Shown here piece by piece: positions 16,822 to 26,298 of a DNA stretch of 55,828 nt; position 1 is the first letter of the stretch; each line of letters opens with the position of its first letter. This stretch comes from Lachnospiraceae bacterium (lineage in GTDB: Bacteria > Bacillota > Clostridia > Lachnospirales > Lachnospiraceae). The notes under the pieces are model-generated. The model worked only from the letters and a program-made list of their open reading frames with translations, ran no database searches and was not told the DNA's origin. Position numbers and translations under genes: made by a program. The DNA lies in contig JAQVHQ010000020.1 of assembly GCA_028696165.1 (NCBI GenBank), positions 1 to 55,828 on the forward strand, in the 5' to 3' direction.

Positions 16822-16869
16822 CTAAAATCTAAAATACTACTTGAAAATCTAAAATTAATGGTGTAGGAT
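16822..16869 (+). promoter_or_regulatory. GH43 promoter with CTAAAAT operator half-sites
   Basis: -35 TTGAAA at 16841-16846, 17-nt spacer, -10 TAGGAT at 16864-16869. CTAAAAT occurs at 16822-16828, 16829-16835 and 16849-16855. The AAAATCTAAAAT units start exactly 20 bp apart (16824 and 16844), so the sites are on one face of the helix. The same layout is seen before the binding-protein gene. The rest of the gap back to 16681 shows no other gene. Confidence 0.55.
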
Positions 16870-16916
16870 TTTACTTAGATGTAATTCTTAAACCGAATAA
16901 AACTTAGGAGGAACCT

Positions 16917-17888
16917 ATGAACAAGACACAGATACGGACTACAGAGTATAATCAGCCATGGATAGCGCAGCGTGCAGATCCTTATGTGTACAAACACTCC
17001 GATAACAGTTATTACTTCACTGCTTCGGTACCTGCTTATGATCGCATCATACTTCGAAAAGCAGATACTATAGAAGGATTAAAAGCGGCTGAGGAAGTAA
17101 CTTTATGGACCAGGCATGAGGAGGGGGAACAGAGCATTCACATCTGGGCTCCTGAGATTCACTATATCTTTGGCGGGTGGTATATCTATTATGCTGCAGG
17201 AGATAAAGATGATATTTGGGAAATCCGTCCTTATGTCTTACGATGTACAGGGGATGACCCTATGACAGATGAATGGGAAGAGATGGGCATGATGCAGGCG
17301 GCTGATGATGATTTGTTCTCTTTTCATGCATTTTCACTGGATGCTACAGTGTTTCAACACCGGGGAGATTACTATTATATCTGGGCGGAAAAAACCGGTG
17401 TAGGAAAGATGGTATCTAATCTTTATATTGCCAGAATGCAGGCGCCAAACAAACTGGCAACCCAGCAGATTTTGCTTACCACTCCTGATTACGGATGGGA
17501 ACGAGTGGACTTCTGGGTTAATGAAGGTCCTGCGATTTTAAAACATGATGGAAAAATATTTATGACGTTTTCGGCAAGTGCAACAGGCGCCTGCTACTGT
17601 ATGGGGATGATGTACATAGACGAAAATGAGGATGTGTTAGATCCTAATGCCTGGACCAAATTAAATCATCCGGTATTACAGACTGATGAGGAAAAGGGAA
17701 TCTATGGACCGGGACACAATTCTTTTGCCATGGCAGAAGATGGCGTCACACAGCTTTGTGTCTACCATGCAAGACAGTATGATAAGATTCAGGGAGATCC
17801 ATTGTATGACCCTAATAGACATGCTATGCTGATGAAGGTAACTTATGATGAGAACGGATTTCCAGAATTTAGGTATTCTGTAGTTTAG
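16917..17888 (+). CDS. GH43 family glycosidase, cytoplasmic arabinofuranosidase type
   Basis: A 323-residue single-domain GH43 five-bladed propeller. The catalytic triad is visible: base D21 in QRADPYVY, pKa modulator D142 in FSLDATVF, and acid E203 in WVNEGPAIL. The calcium or substrate histidine H267 is in YGPGHNSF. Family members with this layout act as exo-alpha-L-arabinofuranosidases or beta-xylosidases; the context of an arabinan locus favours the first. No signal peptide is present, so it should act on imported oligosaccharides. An AGGAGG site lies before the ATG. The next gene (binding protein) has its own promoter. Confidence 0.85.
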   Translation: MNKTQIRTTEYNQPWIAQRADPYVYKHSDNSYYFTASVPAYDRIILRKADTIEGLKAAEEVTLWTRHEEGEQSIHIWAPEIHYIFGGWYIYYAAGDKDDIWEIRPYVLRCTGDDPMTDEWEEMGMMQAADDDLFSFHAFSLDATVFQHRGDYYYIWAEKTGVGKMVSNLYIARMQAPNKLATQQILLTTPDYGWERVDFWVNEGPAILKHDGKIFMTFSASATGACYCMGMMYIDENEDVLDPNAWTKLNHPVLQTDEEKGIYGPGHNSFAMAEDGVTQLCVYHARQYDKIQGDPLYDPNRHAMLMKVTYDENGFPEFRYSVV

Positions 17889-17981
17889 ATAAAAGTAAAA
17901 TAAAATTCACTATAGTAAAATATAATAAAAACAGGTATATAAAACTGTCAATATCTGACAAACTTGTCATGAAGCAAAAGA

Positions 17982-18026
17982 AAAATCTAAAATATTATTG
18001 TTAAATCTAAATAATGGTGTTATCAT
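17982..18026 (+). promoter_or_regulatory. ABC importer promoter with CTAAAAT operator half-sites
   Basis: -35 TTGTTA at 17998-18003, 17-nt spacer, -10 TATCAT at 18021-18026. AAAATCTAAAATA starts at 17982 and TAAATCTAAATA at 18002, again 20 bp apart, and the sequence AATGGTGT precedes the -10 as at the GH43 promoter. A separate TGTCA-N5-TGACA dyad lies at 17946-17960. Confidence 0.55.
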
Positions 18027-18099
18027 GTGTTCAGGTTAAGAATTACATGGTAACGGATCAACAGGAACTTTTAAAAGAGTATTTAAAGGAGGAAGAAAC

Positions 18100-19494
18100 A
18101 TGAGATTAAAGAAAGCGGTAGCAATGGGACTTGGCCTTACAGTGGCAGCAACTACTGTATTAGCAGGGTGTGGAAGCTCTAAAGACAGCAGCACAACAGC
18201 AGATGGAAAGGCAAATCTTTCTGTATTCATTTTCGCAAATGACCACGAATCAGAGATTTATAACAAGATGTTTGAAGAGTATAAGGAAGCGCATTCCGAT
18301 ACAATCAATGACATCGATGTGCAGATTACAACTCAGGACGAATATTCAACTACTTTAACTGGTATGATGACAGCCGGAGATTTGCCGGATATCTTCTACG
18401 TAGGACCAGAATCAGTAAAAGAGTTTGTTGATAACGGATATATCGAGAACTTACAGCCATATCTTGACAAAGCAGGAATTACTACAGAGGGTCTGTCAGC
18501 GCAGGAAGCTTTAAACAGTTATCGTTACGATGGTTCACAGACAGGAAGCGGAGACATCTATGCACTTCCAAAGGATGCATCTGTATTTGCATATGCTTAC
18601 AACAAAGATATGTTTGATGAAGCTGGAATCCCTTATCCGGATCCGGAAAATCCATACACCTATGATGAATTCGTAGAAGTTTGTAAACAGTTTACAAAAG
18701 ATACAGACGGTGATGGCGAGATTGATCAGTGGGGCTGTGGTACAGCAGACACATTTATGATGTATCAGTACATCTGGTCAAATGGTGCTTCATTCTTAAG
18801 CGATGACCATAAGACAGTAACAATTGACACACCTGAATTCAAAGAAGCAGTTCAGAAATACGTTGATTTAACTTTAACTCATAAGGTTACACCAACCGTT
18901 GAACAGGATACTTCACTGGGTGTATACCAGAGATGGTTAGCTGGACAGGAAGCATTCTATGCATGTGGTACATGGGACGTAGCCGCTTTTGAAGATAAAG
19001 AAACATTCCCATTCAACTGGGATTTATGTGGATACCCAACACTTTCAACTGGCGTTTCTCAGACATGGCTTGGAACTGTAGGCTTCTGTGTATCTGCAAA
19101 CAGTGAGAACAAAGAAATCGCTACAGACCTTGTTTCATACTTAAGTACAGATGAAGAAGGACAGAAAGAACTTTCTGGTATTACTACTGGCGAATCTATT
19201 CAGCTTCCTAACATTACTTCTTTAACAGAAGGCGAATTCCTCAGCAGCATTGAATCCGGAGATCTTGCATTCCCATCTAATGTAGATGTATTCTTCAACT
19301 ACCTTGGTGGAACTGATAAATATGCAGGTAAATTTATGGAAACAACTTATACACCAAACTCTGAATGGATGGATTTATTCTTTGAAGGCTTTGCAAATGT
19401 AAAGAACGGCAGCACAACTGTTGATGATTATATTGCACAGGTTCAGCCTCAGATGCAGGCAGCCTTAGATTCTGCATGGGCTGACGCAGAATAA
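18100..19494 (+). CDS. Sugar ABC transporter substrate-binding lipoprotein
   Basis: A 464-residue family 1 extracellular solute-binding protein. The signal peptide ends at a lipobox LAGC with Cys24, so it is anchored to the outside of the membrane. The mature part has the family pattern: TLTGMMTAGDLPDIFYVGPE near 90, YALPKDASVFAYAYNKDMFDE near 155, and CGTWDVAAF near 290. By position it binds arabino-oligosaccharides and delivers them to the two permeases that follow. Codon use is adapted (few rare codons), as expected for the most expressed gene of the operon. Confidence 0.9.
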   Translation: MRLKKAVAMGLGLTVAATTVLAGCGSSKDSSTTADGKANLSVFIFANDHESEIYNKMFEEYKEAHSDTINDIDVQITTQDEYSTTLTGMMTAGDLPDIFYVGPESVKEFVDNGYIENLQPYLDKAGITTEGLSAQEALNSYRYDGSQTGSGDIYALPKDASVFAYAYNKDMFDEAGIPYPDPENPYTYDEFVEVCKQFTKDTDGDGEIDQWGCGTADTFMMYQYIWSNGASFLSDDHKTVTIDTPEFKEAVQKYVDLTLTHKVTPTVEQDTSLGVYQRWLAGQEAFYACGTWDVAAFEDKETFPFNWDLCGYPTLSTGVSQTWLGTVGFCVSANSENKEIATDLVSYLSTDEEGQKELSGITTGESIQLPNITSLTEGEFLSSIESGDLAFPSNVDVFFNYLGGTDKYAGKFMETTYTPNSEWMDLFFEGFANVKNGSTTVDDYIAQVQPQMQAALDSAWADAE

Positions 19495-19537
19495 GAAAAA
19501 CTTTAACTAGGCTTTATCCTGAAAGGCAGGTTTGAAT

Positions 19538-20461
19538 ATGGCTGAAGTAAAAATGAAAACAAAAAAGAAATTAAGTAAAGCTGCTCTTCGAGAAGAGCGA
19601 TGGGGACGCGCGTTTATCGCGCCCCCATTCATAGGCTTTTGTCTGTTTATGGCATTCCCGATTGTGTTTGCCTTCGTTGCCAGTTTATCATCCTGGAACG
19701 GTATCAATGGTATAACAGATAACTTCGTAGGTTTCCGAAATTACATACAGTTATTTACAGATGTAAAGTTCTGGAAAGTAATGGGAAATACTATTATTTA
19801 CATGATCGGTATTCCGATTGGTATGATTTTAGCCCTGGTTATTGCCATCGGTATGAATCGTAAAATCAAAGGAATTAAGATACTGCGTACAATTTATTAT
19901 ATTCCGGTTGTTTCTTCGCTGGTTGCAGTATCTATTGTATGGATGTGGGTTTACAACTATGATTATGGATTATTAAATTCAGCGATTAAAGCTATTTCCG
20001 GTACGCATGGTCCGAACTGGCTGGGCGATGAGTTCTGGGTTAAGGTTGCTATGATTATCTTCATGGTATGGAAAGGCCTTGGAACCTCTATAATCCTGTA
20101 TTTATCCGGACTGCAGACCATTCCGAGAGATTACTATGAGGCAGCTAAGATTGATGGAGCTAATGGATTACAGTTGTTTAGAAATATTACTATGCCACTG
20201 GTATCACCAGTAACTTTCTACTTATTGATTATGGGACTCATCGGTGGATTCCAGGTATTCGTAGAAATCATGGTAATGGTTCCAAAGGGCGGTACCAATT
20301 ACAGCGCAGCAACTATTGTATTCTATTTATATGATAAAGCATTCAGTAACAGACAGATGGGTTATGGTTCTGCTATGGCGTTCCTGTTATGTATTATTAT
20401 CTTTATCGTTACTGCAATTAACTTTAAGTGTCAGGATAAATGGGTTAAAACTATAGATTAG
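19538..20461 (+). CDS. Sugar ABC transporter permease, MalF type
   Basis: A 307-residue membrane permease with six hydrophobic helices. The ABC-importer EAA loop is present as YYEAAKIDGANGLQLFRNITMPLVSP near residue 205. It pairs with the next gene. ATG 19538 is preferred over an upstream TTG at 19532; GAAAGGCAGG lies before it. It is 43 nt after the binding-protein gene in the same operon. Confidence 0.9.
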   Translation: MAEVKMKTKKKLSKAALREERWGRAFIAPPFIGFCLFMAFPIVFAFVASLSSWNGINGITDNFVGFRNYIQLFTDVKFWKVMGNTIIYMIGIPIGMILALVIAIGMNRKIKGIKILRTIYYIPVVSSLVAVSIVWMWVYNYDYGLLNSAIKAISGTHGPNWLGDEFWVKVAMIIFMVWKGLGTSIILYLSGLQTIPRDYYEAAKIDGANGLQLFRNITMPLVSPVTFYLLIMGLIGGFQVFVEIMVMVPKGGTNYSAATIVFYLYDKAFSNRQMGYGSAMAFLLCIIIFIVTAINFKCQDKWVKTID

Positions 20462-20474
20462 GAGGTGGGATAAG

Positions 20475-21344
20475 ATGGCTAAATTAGATGAACAGGGTTC
20501 AGAGATGAAATCAACAAAAAGTAAAGTGATTGATATTGTTGTATTTGTATTATTGGCAATCGGTGCTATTTGCATGATATTCCCACTGATTTATATGGTA
20601 CTCAGTTCTTTCATGACCAAAAACCAGATTTTATCTGCAAATTTCTCTATTATTCCAGAACCATGGAAATTTGGTAAATATGCAGAGGTATTTCAGAAGG
20701 GTGAATTCCTTCGTGGTATCCGCAACACTATGATGGTTGCAGTACCAGTGCTGATTGGCGGTGGATTTACTTCATCTCTGGCAGCATTTTCTTTCAGTAA
20801 ATTAAATTTCAGGGGAAAGAATGCAACATTCCTTGCATTACTGGCAACGATGATGATTCCATTTGCCGTTGTTATGATTCCTCAGTACGTAATGTTTACA
20901 AAAATCGGCTGGACAAATAGTCTGTTGCCTTTGATTATTCCGGGATTGTTCGGTAATGTAAGTATTATCTTCTTCCTGAGACAGAATCTGACCAGTATCT
21001 CCACTTCCATTGCGGAGGCGGCGAAGATAGACGGATGTGGATATTTCAAGATGTATTACAGTATCTTCCTTCCATTGATGAAGGGCCCTCTTATGACTCA
21101 GTTAATTCTGTGGTTCATGGGTATCTGGAATGATTACCTTGCACCAACTATCTTCATTCAGAATGACCAGTGGTTTACCCTGCAGGTTGTAATTCGTTCA
21201 TTCAATTCAACTTATGCAGTAAACAGTGACTACCCACTGATTATGGCAGCGTCAGTTATTTCTATTATACCGACATTGCTCCTGTTCTTCTTCTTCCAGC
21301 GATTCATCATTGAATCCATGGCAGTATCAGGCGTAAAAGGGTAA
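20475..21344 (+). CDS. Sugar ABC transporter permease, MalG type
   Basis: A 289-residue permease with six hydrophobic helices and the EAA loop IAEAAKIDGCGYFKMYYSIFLPLMKGP near residue 180. It ends with the MalG-typical FIIESMAVSGVKG. It lies 13 nt after the MalF-type gene. No ATPase gene is in the operon or the window. In Firmicutes such importers commonly use a shared MsmK/MsmX-type ATPase encoded elsewhere. Confidence 0.9.
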   Translation: MAKLDEQGSEMKSTKSKVIDIVVFVLLAIGAICMIFPLIYMVLSSFMTKNQILSANFSIIPEPWKFGKYAEVFQKGEFLRGIRNTMMVAVPVLIGGGFTSSLAAFSFSKLNFRGKNATFLALLATMMIPFAVVMIPQYVMFTKIGWTNSLLPLIIPGLFGNVSIIFFLRQNLTSISTSIAEAAKIDGCGYFKMYYSIFLPLMKGPLMTQLILWFMGIWNDYLAPTIFIQNDQWFTLQVVIRSFNSTYAVNSDYPLIMAASVISIIPTLLLFFFFQRFIIESMAVSGVKG

Positions 21345-21455
21345 TAAGAAAACCCATAAACCAGAAAATCTCATGAGCCGGATTCTATGGAAATGGAAAA
21401 ATTTGCTATTACCTGAATTCAAGTATTGCCTATATTGAAAAAAACGTGTATATTT

Positions 21456-21515
21456 ATTTTAGTCAAGTCTAAAATGTTTTATGCCTTATCAAAGGGGCTG
21501 CTGTATATTTAGACT
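21456..21515 (+). promoter_or_regulatory. Candidate autoregulatory operators of the ArsR-like gene
   Basis: ATTTTAG-N6-CTAAAAT at 21456-21475 is a perfect dyad of the locus half-site, and TATTTAGACT at 21506-21515 is an inverted single copy. Both precede the regulator gene. No convincing -35/-10 pair could be fixed here. Confidence 0.45.
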
Positions 21516-21558
21516 GCAAGTACACATAAGGGGTACTTGAATAGAAAGCGGGTGAAGT

Positions 21559-22494
21559 ATGATTCACATTAAAAATCTTGATGAAGGATTAGCTGTTTTT
21601 CGTGCACTTGGATCAGAGCTGCGAGTTAATATCGTAAAACTTTTGTTGGAAAACAAAGAAATGAACATGAACGAGCTGGCAACCAGCCTCGGAGTGACCA
21701 ACGGTGCGTTGACCAGCCATGTGAAGAAATTAGAAGAGAGCGGTATTGTAAAAGTGCTTGCAGAACATGGCGGACACGGAAATCAGAAGATTTGCCGGGT
21801 GAACGTGGACAAGATCCTTATCGACATAGTAAATGATGAACTGGAAGATGATAAGAATATCTATACCACAGAAGTACCGGTTGGGCACTATTCGGACTAT
21901 GAAGTCTATCCAACCTGTGGAATCGCAACCAACAGTGCATTGATTGGTGAAGTAGATGATCCAAGATATTTTGCACATCCAAACAGAATTAATGCTCAGA
22001 TATTATGGTTTACCAAGGGACATATTGAGTATATTATTCCTAATTTACTTCCAAGTGCGACGAAGATTGAACAAATTACCTTGTCTTTGGAGATTAGTTC
22101 CGAGGCACCGGGAGTAAACAGTGACTGGCCTTCGGATATTACGTTCCTGTTAAACGATGTGGAGCTGGGAACATGGACCAGCCCGGGAGACTTTGGTGAT
22201 GTACAGGGAATCTTTACACCAGACTGGTGGTTCCCAAATTGGAACCAGTATGGTTTGCTGAAGATGATTGTCATCAATAAAAAAGGAACCTTCGTGGATG
22301 GTCTGCAGATATCAGATGTGAATATCAAACAGTTTAATCTGGATTACAAAAGCTCTATCCGGTTTAAATTTCAAATTGCAGAAGATGCCAGAAATGTCGG
22401 CGGTTTGACTATCTTTGGCAGCAACTTTGGTAATTATAATCAGGATATCAAAGTTCGAATTTCCTATAGTCCTTATGACACAGGAAATAAATAA
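21559..22494 (+). CDS. Winged-helix ArsR-like regulator with large C-terminal domain
   Basis: A 311-residue DNA-binding protein. Residues 1-80 are an ArsR-like winged helix (VFRALGSELRVNIVKLLLENKEM, then LATSLGVTNGALTSHVKKLEESGIV). The remaining 230 residues do not match a regulator domain I can name. They are rich in aromatic and beta-prone segments (ILWFTKGHIEYIIPNLL, PDWWFPNWNQYG, FGSNFGNYNQD), compatible with a beta-sandwich sugar sensor. It lies after the ABC importer and before the extracellular GH43, so it is the likely arabinan regulator. CTAAAAT sites occur before this and three other genes. Ligand and sign of control are unknown. Confidence 0.7.
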   Translation: MIHIKNLDEGLAVFRALGSELRVNIVKLLLENKEMNMNELATSLGVTNGALTSHVKKLEESGIVKVLAEHGGHGNQKICRVNVDKILIDIVNDELEDDKNIYTTEVPVGHYSDYEVYPTCGIATNSALIGEVDDPRYFAHPNRINAQILWFTKGHIEYIIPNLLPSATKIEQITLSLEISSEAPGVNSDWPSDITFLLNDVELGTWTSPGDFGDVQGIFTPDWWFPNWNQYGLLKMIVINKKGTFVDGLQISDVNIKQFNLDYKSSIRFKFQIAEDARNVGGLTIFGSNFGNYNQDIKVRISYSPYDTGNK

Positions 22495-22515
22495 TTAAAA
22501 CAAACAATACAAAAT

Positions 22516-22562
22516 ACGGCTCATATGCTGCAGATATCTGCAGCTGTGAGCCGTGTTTTTTT
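22516..22562 (+). terminator. Intrinsic terminator after the ArsR-like gene
   Basis: Stem CGGCTCA...GCTGCAG pairs with CTGCAGC...TGAGCCG (22517-22533 with 22538-22553) and is followed by seven T. Confidence 0.9.
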
Positions 22563-22678
22563 GAAAGATAATAAAGTCTCCAGCGATTTTAGAGTAATTT
22601 CAAATTTCAATCAGAAATGGCAAAGTTCTTATATAGAAATGTAGTTAATACGCAGTCTCAGATATAACGGAGAGAAAA

Positions 22679-24154
22679 ATGACTGAAAAAAGAAAACGGC
22701 AGTTACTGTCGGTAATGTGTATAATTGGAGGATTCATTTTGACAGGATGTGGACAACAGACAAAATTAAAGGCCAGTGAGCCGGTGAAAAAGAGTTTTGA
22801 GGAAGTATCTGTGCATGATCCATCTGTTCTGGAAGGGGAAGATGGGGAATACTATATCTTCGGTTCTCATCTGGCAGTGGCTAAGACCAATGATTTCATG
22901 AATTGGACTTATGTTAACCAGGGCGTGAAAAATGATAATACGGTAATTCCCAATGTGGTAAATAACATGAAAGAAGCTTTTGAGTGGTCTCATAGTAATA
23001 CCTTCTGGGCGCCGGATGTGGTACAGTTAAATAACGGAAGTTATGTCATGTACTACTGCAACTGTAAAGGAGATGAGCCGCTGTCCTGTCTTGGAATGGC
23101 AGTTTCTGATTCTATACAGGGACCTTATACCAATAAAGGCTTGATACTAAAGTCCGGTATGGGTGCAGATTTAATGGATGAAGATGGCAATCTCTATCAG
23201 GCAACCACAGATCCCAATGTGGTAGATCCCGATGTGTTCTATGATGAAGAAGGAAGACTCTGGATGCTGTATGGTTCTTATTCCGGTGGGATTTTTATCA
23301 AAGAGATGAATCCAGAGACGGGAGAACCATTAGACAGTGGTTACGGAAAGAAACTCTTAGGCGGGAACCATCTTCGTATAGAAGGTCCATATATTATATA
23401 TAATCCAGAAACAGAGTATTACTATATGTATCTGTCTTTTGGCGGTTTGGATTCAGATGGAGGATATAACATCCGCGTCTGCCGTTCCAAAAATCCGGAT
23501 GGCCCTTATGTAGATTCTATGGGGCAGGAGATGACAGACTGCAAAGGTCCTTCCGGTTCTTACTTTAGCGATGTGACTGCCATGCAGTATGGCACGAAAC
23601 TCATGGGGAATTATAAATTCCTGTGGGAGGAAGGTGAAGAAGGAGAAGAACGTAACGGTTATCTCTCTCCGGGTCATAATTCCTGCATTTACAGGGAGGA
23701 GACTAATCAGTATTTTATTATCTATCACACGAGGATGGAAAATAATGGAGAAGACCATGAAGTTCGTGTACATCAGATGTTCTTCAATGAAGATGGATGG
23801 CCGGTAATTGCACCTTATCGATATGCAGAAGAAAAAATAACACCTTGCAGTAAAGATGCGGTAAGTACCGCTTATAAGTTTATTAATCATGGCAGAGAGA
23901 TATCAGCAGATATTAATGAATCTGTAGATATAGAATTAAAATCAAATGGCAGTATCACCGGTGCGATAGAAGGCAGCTGGGAATTGTCTGGTGATTATGA
24001 CATAACCCTTACCATAGATAAAGATATTTATAAGGGAGTGTTTTTGAAGCAATGGGATGAAGACGGTAAAAAATATGTGATGACATTTACCGCATTATGT
24101 TCAGAGACAGGCGTATCTGTCTGGGGAAGTGGATTAGACGCCATAGAGGAGTAG
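22679..24154 (+). CDS. Lipoprotein GH43 endo-alpha-1,5-L-arabinanase
   Basis: A 491-residue lipoprotein. The signal peptide ends at LTGC with Cys24. The GH43 catalytic residues are D47 (VSVHDPSVL), D183 (NVVDPDVF) and E235 (LRIEGPYII). The [12 protein letters not shown] segment and the SPGHNS histidine motif are typical of arabinanases. After about residue 390 a C-terminal beta domain follows, as in the larger two-domain arabinanases such as B. subtilis Abn2. It is anchored outside the cell and would cut arabinan backbone into importable pieces. It lies 4 nt before the GH51 gene. Its promoter region carries only a half-site ATTTTAG (22586-22592). Confidence 0.87.
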   Translation: MTEKRKRQLLSVMCIIGGFILTGCGQQTKLKASEPVKKSFEEVSVHDPSVLEGEDGEYYIFGSHLAVAKTNDFMNWTYVNQGVKNDNTVIPNVVNNMKEAFEWSHSNTFWAPDVVQLNNGSYVMYYCNCKGDEPLSCLGMAVSDSIQGPYTNKGLILKSGMGADLMDEDGNLYQATTDPNVVDPDVFYDEEGRLWMLYGSYSGGIFIKEMNPETGEPLDSGYGKKLLGGNHLRIEGPYIIYNPETEYYYMYLSFGGLDSDGGYNIRVCRSKNPDGPYVDSMGQEMTDCKGPSGSYFSDVTAMQYGTKLMGNYKFLWEEGEEGEERNGYLSPGHNSCIYREETNQYFIIYHTRMENNGEDHEVRVHQMFFNEDGWPVIAPYRYAEEKITPCSKDAVSTAYKFINHGREISADINESVDIELKSNGSITGAIEGSWELSGDYDITLTIDKDIYKGVFLKQWDEDGKKYVMTFTALCSETGVSVWGSGLDAIEE

Positions 24155-24158
24155 AAAG

Positions 24159-25661
24159 ATGACAAAATTAGTAATTAACCCGAATAAGAAAGTTAGTAAA
24201 ATCAACAAGGAAATCTACGGACATTTTTCGGAACACTTGGGAAGATGTATCTATGAAGGGCTGTACGTAGGAGAAGATTCGCCTATTGAAAATGTAAATG
24301 GCATGCGTACCGATGTGGTAAATGCATTGAAAGAAATGCGTATTCCAGTACTTCGCTGGCCGGGTGGCTGCTTTGCAGACGAGTATCACTGGATGGATGG
24401 AATTGGTCCGAAAGAAGAGCGAAAGAAAATCATTAATACCCATTGGGGCGGTGTAGTGGAAGATAACAGTTTTGGTACACATGAGTTCTTTGAACTTTGC
24501 AGACAGCTGGGTTGTGAGACATACATCAATGGAAATCTGGGAAGTGGAACCGTGAGAGAAATGTCTGAGTGGGTAGAATACATGACGTTTGAAGGTGTAT
24601 CTCCGATGGCAGAGCTTCGTGCAAAAAATGGTCATGAAGAACCATGGAAAGTGGATTTCTTTGGAGTAGGCAATGAAAACTGGGGATGTGGCGGTAATAT
24701 GAACCCGGATTATTATGCCAATGAATATCGCAGATATCAGACTTATGTAAGAGATTATAAAGCAGATCATAAGATTCAGAAAGTCTGCTGTGGAGCTAAT
24801 GTGGATGATTATGACTGGACCAAAGGTGTATTAAGTACCTGTTTTAGTCATTCGCTTCCGATACAGCATGGATTTATGGATGGCTTGTCCCTACATTATT
24901 ATGTACATCCGGAAGGATGGGAAATTAAGGGCAGTGCTACTGATTTTGATGAGAAGGTATGGTATAAGACTTTAAATAAAGCATTGTTTATTGAAGAATT
25001 AATCAAGGGTCATGAGACAATTATGGATGAGTATGATCCAAAGAAAGAGATTGCCATGATTGTTGATGAATGGGGAACCTGGTTTACCTGTGAACCTGGA
25101 ACAAATCCGGGATTCCTGTATCAGCAGAACACCATGCGTGATGCACTGGTAGCAGGTCTGACGCTGAACATTTTCAATAAACACAGCGATAGAATTAAGA
25201 TGGCAAATATTGCACAGATGGTAAATGTACTGCAGGCAGTTATATTAACTGAGGGAGAAAAGATGATTAAGACTCCTACTTATCATGTGTTTAATATGTA
25301 TAAATATCATCAGGATGCAGCTTTGGTAGACAGCAGTATCGAGACTAAGAACATTGGCGCAGATGATGAGTATCAGGTGCCAAATCTGACAGAGTCTGTA
25401 TCGGTAGATTCAGAGGGTGTGATGCATATTACAGTGACAAACTTATCAGTGGAAGAGGCGTATGATATTGATGCTGTGGTGATTGACAGAGCTATTGGTG
25501 AGATTAAAGGTGAAATTCTTACAAATGAGATGCATGCTATGAATACTTTTGAGGAACCGGATGTGGTGAAGACGGAAAACTTTGATAAAGTGACTGTTAC
25601 AGATAAAGGACTTTCCTTTACGATTCCGGCTTGTAGTGTGATTCATCTGGCCGTGAAATAA
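24159..25661 (+). CDS. abfA: GH51 alpha-L-arabinofuranosidase
   Basis: A 500-residue intracellular GH51 enzyme removing terminal alpha-L-arabinofuranosyl residues. The acid/base is E173 in [11 protein letters not shown] and the nucleophile E304 in IVDEWGTWF; the N-terminal [16 protein letters not shown] and the [14 protein letters not shown] segments are classic. Length is normal. No signal peptide is present. It is the second gene of the unit started by the lipoprotein GH43, with GTAGAAAG between. It would finish the products of the exported enzyme. Confidence 0.95.
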   Translation: MTKLVINPNKKVSKINKEIYGHFSEHLGRCIYEGLYVGEDSPIENVNGMRTDVVNALKEMRIPVLRWPGGCFADEYHWMDGIGPKEERKKIINTHWGGVVEDNSFGTHEFFELCRQLGCETYINGNLGSGTVREMSEWVEYMTFEGVSPMAELRAKNGHEEPWKVDFFGVGNENWGCGGNMNPDYYANEYRRYQTYVRDYKADHKIQKVCCGANVDDYDWTKGVLSTCFSHSLPIQHGFMDGLSLHYYVHPEGWEIKGSATDFDEKVWYKTLNKALFIEELIKGHETIMDEYDPKKEIAMIVDEWGTWFTCEPGTNPGFLYQQNTMRDALVAGLTLNIFNKHSDRIKMANIAQMVNVLQAVILTEGEKMIKTPTYHVFNMYKYHQDAALVDSSIETKNIGADDEYQVPNLTESVSVDSEGVMHITVTNLSVEEAYDIDAVVIDRAIGEIKGEILTNEMHAMNTFEEPDVVKTENFDKVTVTDKGLSFTIPACSVIHLAVK

Positions 25662-25784
25662 TCTGGCTATGTGTGATTTTGTTAAGAGAATAAAAGGGTA
25701 TAATAGGACCTTGACCAGTTAAAGGCAGTCAGTCGATGATAGAATTTATTTGGTTTATATAGGGAAAGATTGAGAGATTCGAGC

Positions 25785-26063
25785 ATGGAAAAGCAGAGAT
25801 TTTGCAGGAAATGTCTTCTTCGGGAGATGAAGGAAAGTGAATATTTTCAAAATATGTATGAATATATTGCGGGACTTCCTGCAGAAGATAAGGTCTCTGA
25901 TGAAGTGTATGAGATGAGGCTGGGGATTTGTAAGGAATGTGAGAATCTTCTAAACGGAATGTGCCGGATATGCGGATGTTATGTGGAGATGCGGGCATCT
26001 ATGAAAGTGAAGGGGTGTCCGGAGGTGAATCCGCTTTGGAATGCGGTAGGTAAGGAAAGGTAA
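25785..26063 (+). CDS. Small cysteine-rich protein (DUF6171-like)
   Basis: A 92-residue protein with seven or more cysteines in paired motifs: CRKCLLRE at the start, CKECENLLNGMCRICGCYVEMR in the middle and KGCPEVNPLW at the end. The spacing suggests one or two zinc sites. I believe it belongs to a small family common in Lachnospiraceae (DUF6171), but this is from memory of the pattern only. The ATG at 25785 is chosen over 25770, though its ribosome site is weak. It is followed by the 26091-26272 inverted repeat. Confidence 0.6.
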   Translation: MEKQRFCRKCLLREMKESEYFQNMYEYIAGLPAEDKVSDEVYEMRLGICKECENLLNGMCRICGCYVEMRASMKVKGCPEVNPLWNAVGKER

Positions 26064-26090
26064 TTTGATTTAAATTAATTCAATGAGGAC

Positions 26091-26272
26091 GCAGGCGGCA
26101 GATGCCTTGTATCCTATGTAAACGTGGCAGAACAATGGGAAGCTAATCCCTAAGAAACTACTAACCTCATCGCGAGAGCGCTCTTCGGTAAGTGGTTTCT
26201 AAGGGATGGATCTTCCCATTGCTCTAAACGCCACTGATTGTTTACATAGGATACAAGGCATCTGCCGTCTGC
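26091..26272. repeat. Long imperfect inverted repeat (about 180 nt hairpin)
   Basis: The outer arms 26091-26123 and 26240-26272 pair over 33 positions. Further in, CAATGGGAAG (26133-26142) pairs with CTTCCCATTG (26212-26221), and the segments 26146-26161 and 26192-26207 pair with small offsets. The tip at 26165-26190 holds a GAGCGCTC palindrome. It lies between a plus-strand gene and a minus-strand pseudogene that converge. No ORF or known ncRNA was recognised in it. Confidence 0.9.
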
Positions 26273-26298
26273 TGGTTATCGGGTGAAGTAGATGCGGT

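Noticed and set aside
17946-17960. TGTCA-N5-TGACA as a catabolite (cre) site
   Set aside because: It lacks the cre centre and spacing; no other convincing cre site was seen in the locus.
24168-24770. Long antisense open frame opposite the GH51 gene (and similar ones opposite folBK, the deacetylase and others)
   Set aside because: They mirror strong coding frames on the other strand, lack ribosome sites and have no family-like sequence.
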